This document shows positions 1-6,126 of a stretch of DNA of 6,560 nt, in pieces. The translations under genes were made by a program, and so were the position numbers. This stretch comes from Alphaproteobacteria bacterium (GTDB lineage: Bacteria > Pseudomonadota > Alphaproteobacteria > Micropepsales > Micropepsaceae): assembly GCA_947455695.1 (NCBI GenBank), contig CANGRN010000083.1:1-6560 (forward strand). The letters run 5' to 3'. The notes under the pieces are model-generated. The model made no database searches. It was given only the letters and a program-made list of their open reading frames with translations, and was not told the origin of the DNA. Each line of letters opens with the position of its first letter. The stretch's first letter is position 1.

Positions 1-391
1 CAATACCCGCAGACGCATTATCTCCAAGGGCATTTCGGCCGGCAAGGCGCAGAACACCTATCGCGGGTTGGTCAGCATCTATGGCAAGGCGAAGAATGCC
101 CGCAACTACACCCAGTGCGACTCGCTGCTGATCGGCGGCGACTGCGGCGCCCATACCGTGCCCTATATCGAAAGCCGCAACGCATCCGCGCGCATCGAGC
201 ATGAAGCGACCACGTCCAAGATCGCCGAGGACCAGCTGTTCTATTGCCTGGCCCGCGGCATCCCGCAGGACGAGGCGGTGTCGCTGATCGTCAATGGTTT
301 CTGCAAGGAAGTGCTGCAGCAATTGCCCATGGAATTCGCCGTCGAGGCGCAGAAGCTGGTGGGTATCTCTCTGGAAGGTTCGGTAGGTTAG
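1..391 (+). CDS. sufB: SufB, Fe-S cluster scaffold subunit (5'-truncated, C-terminal 129 residues)
   Basis: This is the C-terminal part of SufB, the scaffold subunit of the cytoplasmic SufBC2D complex on which iron-sulfur clusters are built. The reading frame is open from base 2 to a TAG at 389-391, and the start lies outside the window. It contains the motif [11 protein letters not shown] followed by the family's closing block (HEATTSKI, then [14 protein letters not shown]). The cysteine of TQCDS lies 90 residues before the end, the same distance as Cys405 in the 495-residue E. coli protein (recalled). A His-Glu pair follows 28 and 29 residues later, as for E. coli His433/Glu434. These residues are known to matter for sulfur delivery and cluster formation. 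The frame is intact, so the truncation is only the window edge. It is separated from sufC by 2 bases. Confidence 0.97.
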   Translation, partial: NTRRRIISKGISAGKAQNTYRGLVSIYGKAKNARNYTQCDSLLIGGDCGAHTVPYIESRNASARIEHEATTSKIAEDQLFYCLARGIPQDEAVSLIVNGFCKEVLQQLPMEFAVEAQKLVGISLEGSVG

Positions 392-393
392 TC

Positions 394-1143
394 ATGCTCG
401 AGATCAAGAATCTCCACGTCTCGGTCGGGGACAAGGAAATCCTCAAGGGCCTGACCCTGTCGATCAAGGCCGGCGAAGTGCATGCCATCATGGGCCCCAA
501 TGGCTCGGGCAAGAGCACCTTGTCTTATGTGTTGGCGGGCCGCGCCGGTTACGACATTACCGAAGGTTCGATCACCTATAACGGCGAAGATCTTGCCGCG
601 CTGGTGCCCGAAGTGCGCGCGGCCAGGGGCGTGTTCCTGGCCATGCAGTATCCGGTGGAAATCCCCGGCGTCACCACCATGATGTTCCTGAAGACGGCGC
701 TGAACAGCCAGCGCCGGGCGCGTGGTGAATCGGACCTGGATGCCGTGGCCGTGCTGAAGCTGGTGCGGGCCAAGGCCAAGACCTTGAATGTCAGCGAAGA
801 AATGCTGAAGCGCGCCCTGAATGTCGGTTTTTCCGGCGGCGAGAAGAAGCGGCTGGAAATCCTGCAAATGGCGCTGTTCGAGCCCAAGCTGGCGGTGCTG
901 GATGAAACCGATTCCGGCCTGGACATCGACGCCCTGAAGCTGGTGGCCGAAGGCGTCAACACCCTGCGCGATCCTTCGCGCGCCATGCTGGTGATCACAC
1001 ATTACCAGCGCCTGCTGGATTACATCGTGCCCGACCGCATCCATGTGCTGGCGCGCGGCAGGATCGTGGCTGAAGGCGGCAAGGAACTGGCGCTGGAGCT
1101 GGAAGCCAAGGGCTATGAGCATATCCTGAAGGAGCCGGCATGA
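394..1143 (+). CDS. sufC: SufC, ATPase subunit of the SufBCD complex
   Basis: SufC is the ABC-type ATPase that drives conformational change in the SufBC2D scaffold; it is soluble and not a transporter subunit. The 249-residue product matches the usual size (E. coli 248). Visible motifs are Walker A GPNGSGKST at residues 34-42 (Lys40), Q-loop Gln85, the signature FSGGEKKR at 146-153, Walker B LAVLDE at 166-171 (catalytic Glu171), the D-loop SGLD at 174-177, and H-loop His203. Lys40, Glu171 and His203 fall at the same numbers as recalled for E. coli SufC. The start chosen is the ATG 2 bases after the sufB stop. A longer in-frame reading from 244 would run through the sufB gene and is rejected. 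A weak AGG-type ribosome site lies near 385-388, so coupling to sufB translation is likely. The end overlaps sufD by 4 bases. Confidence 0.98.
   Translation: MLEIKNLHVSVGDKEILKGLTLSIKAGEVHAIMGPNGSGKSTLSYVLAGRAGYDITEGSITYNGEDLAALVPEVRAARGVFLAMQYPVEIPGVTTMMFLKTALNSQRRARGESDLDAVAVLKLVRAKAKTLNVSEEMLKRALNVGFSGGEKKRLEILQMALFEPKLAVLDETDSGLDIDALKLVAEGVNTLRDPSRAMLVITHYQRLLDYIVPDRIHVLARGRIVAEGGKELALELEAKGYEHILKEPA
1129..1134 (+). promoter_or_regulatory. Ribosome binding site of sufD
   Basis: AAGGAG lies 5 bases before the sufD ATG at 1140, inside the last codons of sufC. It supports that start, which overlaps the sufC stop as ATGA, and points to coupled translation of the two complex partners. Confidence 0.75.
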
Positions 1144-2258
1144 CGCTGGCGCTGCCTTCCACCATCCAGGCCCGCAAGGCCGAGGCCGCCACGATCTTCG
1201 GATCGCATGGCGTTCCCACGCGCCGGGTGGAGGAATGGAAATATTCCGACCTGAAAGTGGCGTTGGGCGAAGCCGGCATCGGCACGGACCAGGCGCTGTG
1301 GCAGGTGGATGCGCTGCCGGACGGTGTCGAGATGTTCGACCTGTCCAGAGACGGCGCCCCGGACTGGGTGCAAAAGCATTTCGCCACGGCCGGCCGCAAC
1401 ATCATGGGCACGGCTTCGCTGACCCTGTCGGATGGCGGTGTGGCGCTGCGGATCGCCAAGGGCGCGCAAGTTTCCGCAGCCCTGAAGCTGGCCTTCCATG
1501 GCAACGGCCATGTGCGCGGGCTGCTGGTGCTGGAAGAGGGTGCTTCGCTGACCCTGGTGGAAAGCGTCGGCATCGCCGATTTCCGCAATGTCGGTTTCGA
1601 GATTGTACTGGGCGAAGGCGCCAGCCTGGAACATGTGCGGATTTCGCCGCGGTCCGGAGACGCGGTGCTGGTTGAGGAAGCCAGCTTGCGCATCGCCGCG
1701 GGTGCCCGTTATCGCGCCCACTTCGCCGGATTCGGCAGCAAATTGTCGCGCATGGAGCTGGAAATCGCGCTGGAAGGCGAGGGTGCGCAGGCGCACTTGT
1801 CCGGTGTGTCGGTGCTGGACGGCAAGCGCCACAGCGACGTCACCACGCATGTCATCCATCGCCATGGCAACACCACCAGCACCCAGCTGTTCAAGCATGT
1901 CGCGGGCGGCTATGCCCGAGCCGTCTACCAGGGCAAGGTGACGGTGGCCAAGGGCGCCGATGGCAGCGACAGCCACCAGAGCGCCAAGGCGCTGCTGCTG
2001 AGCGAAAACGCCGAAGCGGATCTGAAGCCCGAACTGGAAATCTTCGCCGATGACGTCAAATGCGCCCATGGCGCGGCGGTGGGCGACCTGGATGCGGAAT
2101 CGCTGTTCTACCTGCGGGCCCGCGGCATCCCCGAAGCGGAAGCCCGTGGCTTGCTGCTGCAGGCTTTCCTGGAGGATGCGGTGGCGGAAATCGTCAATAC
2201 CGACCAGCGCGAGCTGGTGCGCACCGAGCTGCTGACCGCGCTGAAAGGGATCGCATGA
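1140..2258 (+). CDS. sufD: SufD, Fe-S cluster assembly protein
   Basis: SufD is the SufB paralogue that completes the SufBC2D scaffold and is linked to iron acquisition in the complex. The product is 372 residues, shorter than E. coli SufD (about 423) but with both ends recognisable. Near the N-terminus RRVEEWKYSDLK (residues 28-39) is the family's typical WKY motif. The middle is the beta-helix core, with repeated short hydrophobic strands and glycines. The C-terminus has DDVKCAHGA, where Cys308 and His310 correspond to E. coli Cys358 and His360 (recalled), the latter implicated in cluster formation at the SufB-SufD interface. The closing helical block LFYLRARGIPEAEA visibly resembles [14 protein letters not shown] in SufB, reflecting shared ancestry. 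The gene begins in an ATGA overlap with sufC and ends in an ATGA overlap with sufS. The shorter length probably reflects a reduced N-terminal domain. Confidence 0.95.
   Translation: MTLALPSTIQARKAEAATIFGSHGVPTRRVEEWKYSDLKVALGEAGIGTDQALWQVDALPDGVEMFDLSRDGAPDWVQKHFATAGRNIMGTASLTLSDGGVALRIAKGAQVSAALKLAFHGNGHVRGLLVLEEGASLTLVESVGIADFRNVGFEIVLGEGASLEHVRISPRSGDAVLVEEASLRIAAGARYRAHFAGFGSKLSRMELEIALEGEGAQAHLSGVSVLDGKRHSDVTTHVIHRHGNTTSTQLFKHVAGGYARAVYQGKVTVAKGADGSDSHQSAKALLLSENAEADLKPELEIFADDVKCAHGAAVGDLDAESLFYLRARGIPEAEARGLLLQAFLEDAVAEIVNTDQRELVRTELLTALKGIA
2244..2250 (+). promoter_or_regulatory. Ribosome binding site of sufS
   Basis: AAAGGGA lies 4 bases before the ATG at 2255, within the last codons of sufD. 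It supports the start that overlaps the sufD stop. The longer in-frame reading beginning at 2060 is therefore not the gene start. Confidence 0.6.
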
Positions 2259-3499
2259 ACGCGCCCAGCAAGATCGCTGCCTCCTTCGATGCCGAAAAGG
2301 CCCGCGCCGATTTTGAAATCCTGTCGCGCACGGTCTATGGCAAGCCGCTGGTCTATCTGGACAGCGGCGCCAGCGCCCAGAAGCCGCGTATCGTGCTGGA
2401 TACGATGCGCGACTTCGCCCAGGGCGAATACGCCAATGTCCATCGCGGCGTGCATTTCCTGTCGGCGGCGGCCACCGACCGCTATGAAGCGGCCCGCCGC
2501 ACGGTACAGACATTCCTGAATGCCGCACGTGAGGACGAAATCATCTTCACCAAGGGCGGCACCGAAGCCATCAACCTGGTGTCCTATTCGTATCTCGCGC
2601 CCCTGATCCAGCCGGGCGACGAGATCGTGCTGACGGTGATGGAGCATCATTCCAACATCGTGCCCTGGCACTTCCTGCGCGAACGCGCCGGCGCGGTGCT
2701 GAAGTGGGTCGATGTGCGCGATGACGGCAGCCTGGACATTGAGGCGCTCGATGCTGCGATCACCAACAAGACGAAGTTGGTTGCTGTCACCCACATGTCC
2801 AACGTGTTGGGCACCGTCACGCCGCTGAAAGACATCATCGCCCGCGCCCATGCCAAGGGTGTGCCGGTGCTGGCCGATGGTTGCCAGGGCGCGGTGCATG
2901 AGAAGGTGGACGTGCAGGCACTGGACGTGGATTTCTACGTCGTCACCGGCCACAAGCTCTATGGCCCGACGGGCATCGGCGCGCTGTATGCCAAGCGGGC
3001 ACACCTCAAAGGCATGCGCCCCTTCAATGGCGGCGGCGAGATGATCCGGGAAGTGATGAAGGATCGCATTACCTATGCGGACGCGCCGGCACGCTTCGAA
3101 GCCGGCACCCCGCCGATCATCGAAACCGTGGGGCTGGCGACCGCGCTGGATTACCTGTCGGGCTTTGACCGCGCGGCAGTCGCCGCCCATGAACATGACC
3201 TTCTGACCTATGCCCGTGAGCAGCTGCGCCAGTTCAACTGGCTGCGGGTGATCGGCGATGCACCGGGCAAGGGCGCCATCATCTCATTCGAAGCCGATGG
3301 CATGCACGCCCATGACCTGGCCACCATCCTGGACCGCGAAGGCGTGGCGGTGCGCGCCGGTCATCACTGTGCCCAGGTGCTGATGGAACGCTTCAACGTG
3401 GCTTCAACCAGCCGGGCCAGCTTTGCCCTCTACAACACCCGCGCCGACGTCGACGCGCTGGTGGCGGGCTTGTCCAAGGCACGCGGGATACTTACGTGA
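2255..3499 (+). CDS. sufS: SufS, cysteine desulfurase (group II)
   Basis: SufS is a PLP-dependent enzyme that converts L-cysteine to L-alanine and leaves a persulfide on its active-site cysteine, supplying sulfur for cluster assembly. The product is 414 residues, normal for the family (E. coli 406). Key positions are the N-terminal YLDSGASAQKP (34-44), TKGGTEAINLV (99-109), EHHSNIVPW (130-138), Asp208/Gln211 in ADGCQGAVH, Schiff-base Lys234 in TGHKLYGPTG, FEAGTP (281-286), catalytic Cys372 in RAGHHCAQ and Arg387 in SRASFALYNT. The spacing Asp208 to Lys234 is as in E. coli. The short active-site loop around Cys372 is typical of group II enzymes. His353, 19 residues before Cys372, sits where Bacillus SufS has the His342 that swaps zinc with SufU. 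Cys210 replaces the Ala or Ser usual beside the PLP-binding Asp. The next gene, sufU, starts 10 bases downstream and is its likely sulfur acceptor. Confidence 0.97.
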   Translation: MNAPSKIAASFDAEKARADFEILSRTVYGKPLVYLDSGASAQKPRIVLDTMRDFAQGEYANVHRGVHFLSAAATDRYEAARRTVQTFLNAAREDEIIFTKGGTEAINLVSYSYLAPLIQPGDEIVLTVMEHHSNIVPWHFLRERAGAVLKWVDVRDDGSLDIEALDAAITNKTKLVAVTHMSNVLGTVTPLKDIIARAHAKGVPVLADGCQGAVHEKVDVQALDVDFYVVTGHKLYGPTGIGALYAKRAHLKGMRPFNGGGEMIREVMKDRITYADAPARFEAGTPPIIETVGLATALDYLSGFDRAAVAAHEHDLLTYAREQLRQFNWLRVIGDAPGKGAIISFEADGMHAHDLATILDREGVAVRAGHHCAQVLMERFNVASTSRASFALYNTRADVDALVAGLSKARGILT

Positions 3500-3509
3500 T
3501 GGTTCTGCA

Positions 3510-3956
3510 ATGACCGACAACGCGCTCCGCGAACTGTACCAGGAAGTGATCCTCGATCACTCGCGCCACCCGCGCCATTACGGGGCCTTGGACCATGCCA
3601 GCCACAAGGCCGAAGGCTATAATCCGCTGTGCGGCGACAAGGTGACGGTTTACCTGAAGTTGGATGCGGATGGCCGCGTCGGCGACATCGCCTTTGAGGG
3701 CAAGGGCTGCGCCATCAGCCAGGCCAGCGCCTCGATGATGACCGACATGCTCAAGGGCCGCACCGCCGAAGAGGCGGAAAAGCTGATGCAGGGCTTCCTG
3801 CATTTGGTGAAGGGCGAAGACGCCAGCGACCTGCCGGAAGACGACCGCGAGCGGCTGGAAGTGATGGGCGGCATCAGCGAATTCCCCATGCGGGTGAAAT
3901 GCGCCACTCTGGCCTGGCACACTTACAAGAACGCCGTAGAGGAGGGCGCGACATGA
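3510..3956 (+). CDS. sufU: SufU-type Fe-S assembly / sulfur-transfer protein
   Basis: This 148-residue protein belongs to the IscU/NifU N-terminal family. The conserved ligands are Cys41 and Asp43 in NPLCGDK, Cys67 in GKGCAIS, and Cys131 in RVKCATL. The gap of 64 residues between Cys67 and Cys131 is about 20 longer than in IscU (Cys63 to Cys106), and that insertion defines the SufU branch. The His of IscU's LPPVK region is also absent. In Firmicutes, SufU binds zinc at these ligands and accepts sulfur from SufS, doing the job of SufE. The same role is inferred here because it sits directly after sufS and no sufE is visible. A scaffold role cannot be excluded. The ATG at 3510 is chosen because the protein then starts with the usual TDNALRELYQEVILDH block. 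No clear ribosome site precedes it. The gene ends in an ATGA overlap with the next. Confidence 0.93.
   Translation: MTDNALRELYQEVILDHSRHPRHYGALDHASHKAEGYNPLCGDKVTVYLKLDADGRVGDIAFEGKGCAISQASASMMTDMLKGRTAEEAEKLMQGFLHLVKGEDASDLPEDDRERLEVMGGISEFPMRVKCATLAWHTYKNAVEEGAT
3941..3945 (+). promoter_or_regulatory. Ribosome binding site of the sufT-like gene
   Basis: GGAGG, in a longer AGAGGAGGG run at 3938-3946, lies 7 bases before the ATG at 3953. It is the strongest ribosome site in the operon. It fixes this start over the longer in-frame reading beginning at 3899. Confidence 0.8.
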
Positions 3957-4300
3957 GCGAACCTGCCGCCCAATCCGCCCTCAGCAAACAGGAACTGGAC
4001 GAATTCACCACCAAGCTGGTGACGGCGCTGAAGACCGTGTTCGACCCGGAGATCCCGGTTGATATCTATGAACTCGGGCTTATCTATAAGGTCGATGTCG
4101 CGGACAATAAGGATGTCACGGTGGACATGACCTTGACAGCGCCCAACTGCCCGGTGGCCGGCGAAATGCCGATGAACGTCAAGGCGGCGCTGGAACTGGT
4201 CGATGGCATCGGCGAGGTCACGGTCAACATGACGTTCGATCCGCCCTGGACGCCCGAACGCATGAGCGAAGAAGCCAAGCTCGAACTGAACATGTTCTGA
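3953..4300 (+). CDS. sufT: SufT-like MIP18/DUF59 Fe-S maturation protein
   Basis: This is a 115-residue, single-domain protein of the MIP18 (DUF59, PaaD-like) family, which is commonly encoded in SUF operons and acts as an auxiliary factor in Fe-S protein maturation. Family landmarks are the FDPEIPVDIYELGLIY block (residues 30-45), the TLTAPNCPVAGEMP block with conserved Cys66 (60-73), and the closing VNMTFDPPWTPERMSEEAK. About 18 N-terminal residues precede the domain and look disordered. The start is fixed by a strong ribosome site and a 4-base overlap with sufU. The stop TGA shares one base with the next ATG (TGATG). The family role is established in outline (SufT in Staphylococcus, MIP18/CIA2 in eukaryotes), but the exact biochemical step is not. 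The gene symbol is therefore by family and context; paaD-type phenylacetate genes are absent nearby. Confidence 0.88.
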   Translation: MSEPAAQSALSKQELDEFTTKLVTALKTVFDPEIPVDIYELGLIYKVDVADNKDVTVDMTLTAPNCPVAGEMPMNVKAALELVDGIGEVTVNMTFDPPWTPERMSEEAKLELNMF

Positions 4301-4695
4301 TGGATACGCCTGTGAACACATCCGTCCAGAAGCCGCGCCGCGAGCGCCCCAAGCCGGTCAAGCTGACCGAAGCCGCGGCAGCGCGCCTGCAGGAAATCAT
4401 GGCCGGCGCCGACGGCAAGTATCTGGGCTTGCGGGTTGGCGTCACCAATGGCGGCTGCGCCGGCATGAGCTACACCATGGCCTATGCCGAAGACACCAAG
4501 CCCTTCGAAGAGGTGATGGAAGACAAGGGCGTGAAGATCTTCATCGATCCCAAGGCCATCCTGTTCCTGATCGGCACCGAGCTGGATTTCGTGCAGGAAA
4601 AGCTGGGCGCGCGCTTTGTGTTCAACAATCCGAACCAGACCAGCGCTTGTGGCTGCGGCGAGTCCGTTCAGATCACGCCTGCGACAGACGCCTAG
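4300..4695 (+). CDS. sufA: SufA, A-type Fe-S carrier protein
   Basis: This is an HesB/IscA/SufA-family carrier that holds a cluster and passes it to target proteins. The product is 131 residues and has the three hallmark cysteines: Cys53 in NGGCAGMSY, and Cys117 and Cys119 in ACGCGES near the C-terminus. The core runs from about residue 20 (VKLTEAAAARL) to 122. The first 19 residues form a basic, proline-rich tail, longer than in E. coli SufA or IscA. The ATG at 4300 is preferred because it forms a TGATG junction with the upstream gene, typical of reinitiation; no ribosome site is seen. A GTG at 4312 would shorten the protein by four residues and remains possible. Operon position favours the name SufA over ErpA or IscA. 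Its TAG stop is interleaved with the stop of the convergent transporter gene. Confidence 0.9.
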   Translation: MDTPVNTSVQKPRRERPKPVKLTEAAAARLQEIMAGADGKYLGLRVGVTNGGCAGMSYTMAYAEDTKPFEEVMEDKGVKIFIDPKAILFLIGTELDFVQEKLGARFVFNNPNQTSACGCGESVQITPATDA

Positions 4696-4702
4696 GCCGT
4701 CT
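4686..4702. other. Imperfect palindrome over the shared stop codons
   Basis: AGACG (4686-4690) and CGTCT (4698-4702) are inverted 5-base arms around CCTAGGC. The centre GCCTAGGC (4690-4697) is itself a perfect 8-base palindrome. Its CTAG supplies the TAG stop on both strands. The stem is short and no T-run follows on either strand, so it does not look like a standard intrinsic terminator. A weak two-way 3' end structure is only possible. Confidence 0.3.
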
Positions 4703-5936
4703 CCACCCGCTGGTCGGGATTGATCGCCAGCCAGGCCAGCGCGGCGACGCCATAGATTGCCGCTAGCACCAGCAGCGGCAGGTTCCAGTTGTTTGTCGCA
4801 TCCACGATGTACGCCAGCACGATCGGGCTCAAGATCCCGCCGACCTGGCCGATGGTGTTCATGGTGCCCGCGGTGACGCCGGCATGGCGGCCGCCCACAT
4901 CCACCGCCGTCGCCCAGGCCGGCGCCAGGGTCAGCATGGAGCAGGCGCCGCCGATGGCGATCAGCAATCCGGCGGCAAAACCGCTGGGCAGCTGGGTGGC
5001 CAGGAAGATCGAACCCGCTGCCAGCACATAGCCGCCGGTGCCGAAGGCGCGGCGCGCGGCGCGCAGGCCGATGCGGCGGGCCAGCTTGTCCGAACCTTCG
5101 CCGCCCGTCAGGTCGGCGACAAAGCTCAGCATCAGCGGCAGGCCGGAGAAGATCGCCAGTTCCGCGCCCTTCATGCCGCGCGCCTGCGCCAGATAGGTCG
5201 GCAGCCAAGTGATGAAGAAATAAAAGCCATAGGAATTGGCAAAGGCCTGGATGCAGAGCGGCGCCACCGTCGGCGTCCGGAACACCCGGGTCCAGCTGCC
5301 GGTCTCCTGCGCCGCCCCGGCCAGCCCGCGCGTCGCCTCGATATGATCGCGCTCTTCTGTCGATACCGAAGGATGGTCGCGCGGCTCGTCGCGGAACCAG
5401 ATGTGCCAGCATACCGCCCACAGCGCGCCGATGGTGCCGAACACGATGAAGATCATGCGCCATTGCAGCCAGCCGGCCATGGCCATGACCACCAGCGGCG
5501 TCACGCCGCCCGACAGGTGTGCGCCGGCAAAGAAGATGCCCTGGATGCGGCCGCGCTGGGCCAGCGGGATCCAGCGGGAATAGACCCGCGCCACGCTCGG
5601 CCAGGCGCCGGCCTCGCCGATGCCGAACAGAAAGCGGATCACGGCCATGGAGACGAAATTCCATGCCAGCGCCGTCGCCATGGTGAAGGCCGACCAGACC
5701 AGCACCACCCAGGTCAGGACCTTGCGGGCGCCGTCGCGGTCGCACCAGCGGGCCAGGGGCACGCCGAAAGCGGCATAGGCCACGGCAAAGGCGCTGAAGA
5801 TGTAGCCCATCTGCACCCGTGTCAGGTCCAGGTCGGCGCTGATCTTGGTCTGCAACACGCCGATGCACACCCGGTCGAGGTAGGTGACTGCGGCCAGCGC
5901 CATGGTAAAGGCGACGACGCGATTGCGAATGGCCAT
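4692..5936 (-). CDS. MFS transporter, anion:cation symporter (sugar-acid type) family
   Basis: This 414-residue inner-membrane protein shows about twelve hydrophobic segments in two halves, with a long polar central loop (WFRDEPRDHPSVSTEERDH region). It resembles the proton-coupled ACS group (DgoT, ExuT, GudP), which imports organic anions such as galactonate or hexuronates. YLDR near helix 1 gives Asp21 and Arg22, and RFLFGIGEAGAWPS gives Arg101 and Glu108. Their spacings equal those of Asp46, Arg47, Arg126 and Glu133 recalled for E. coli DgoT, which serve substrate binding and proton coupling. A motif A-like loop, ARWCDRDGARK, lies at 62-72. The start is the ATG at 5936, which has AGGAA just upstream; an in-frame ATG at 6173 would antisense the neighbouring gene and is rejected. 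Substrate is unknown, and no catabolic genes adjoin it to hint at one. No functional link to the suf genes is apparent. Confidence 0.9.
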   Translation of the reverse strand: MAIRNRVVAFTMALAAVTYLDRVCIGVLQTKISADLDLTRVQMGYIFSAFAVAYAAFGVPLARWCDRDGARKVLTWVVLVWSAFTMATALAWNFVSMAVIRFLFGIGEAGAWPSVARVYSRWIPLAQRGRIQGIFFAGAHLSGGVTPLVVMAMAGWLQWRMIFIVFGTIGALWAVCWHIWFRDEPRDHPSVSTEERDHIEATRGLAGAAQETGSWTRVFRTPTVAPLCIQAFANSYGFYFFITWLPTYLAQARGMKGAELAIFSGLPLMLSFVADLTGGEGSDKLARRIGLRAARRAFGTGGYVLAAGSIFLATQLPSGFAAGLLIAIGGACSMLTLAPAWATAVDVGGRHAGVTAGTMNTIGQVGGILSPIVLAYIVDATNNWNLPLLVLAAIYGVAALAWLAINPDQRVETA

Positions 5937-6126
5937 GTTTCCTGCCCCCGGGATGCGGGCTCTGGCGGCCGCGCGTTGCGGCCAGCTTAAGGCCTGTACG
6001 GACCTGTGCAAGCGGCCGGGATTCCGCAAGTGCGAGGGCCCGACCCAAAATCTTTCGGGCATGGTATGTCGGAACAAGCCCGCTTCATCCGTCTTACAAG
6101 CGTAGCGACACCATAAAAGGACGATC
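5937..6126. other. Divergent intergenic region between transporter and SRPBCC gene
   Basis: These 190 bases must hold the promoters of both flanking genes. On the - strand a weak candidate is TTGCAC, 16 bases, TAAGCT (about 5988-6015), matching each consensus box at only three of six positions. On the + strand I find no acceptable pair. Small inverted repeats are present: GGCCGC/GCGGCC around a GCGTT loop (5967-5983), and GCCCGA/TCGGGC around 11 bases (6038-6060). Either could be chance in such GC-rich DNA, or a hairpin or operator. No small open frame with a ribosome site stands out. Confidence 0.5.
6117..6121 (+). promoter_or_regulatory. Ribosome binding site of the SRPBCC gene
   Basis: AAGGA, in a run AAAAGGA, lies 5 bases before the ATG at 6127 and supports that start. 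Confidence 0.7.

Noticed and set aside
244..393. N-terminal extension of SufC by 50 residues
   Set aside because: It reads through the sufB gene in another frame. The ATG at 394 gives the standard 249-residue SufC with motifs at the expected positions.
1113..2528. Long open frame on the - strand opposite sufD and early sufS (471 residues)
   Set aside because: It is a compositional shadow of GC-rich genes. The translation is rich in His, Gln and Arg with no recognisable domain, and the + strand holds clear SufD and SufS.
2108..3196. 362-residue - strand open frame opposite sufS
   Set aside because: No domain is recognisable and the composition is typical of an antisense shadow.
4084..6048. 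654-residue open frame on the - strand
   Set aside because: It lies in a different frame from the transporter, is rich in Arg, Gly and Pro, and crosses sufA and sufT antisense. The transporter frame has clear helices and family residues.
6072..6119. CTTACA, 15 bases, TAAAAG as a promoter for the SRPBCC gene
   Set aside because: The spacing is too short and the -10 would overlap the ribosome site, leaving no leader.
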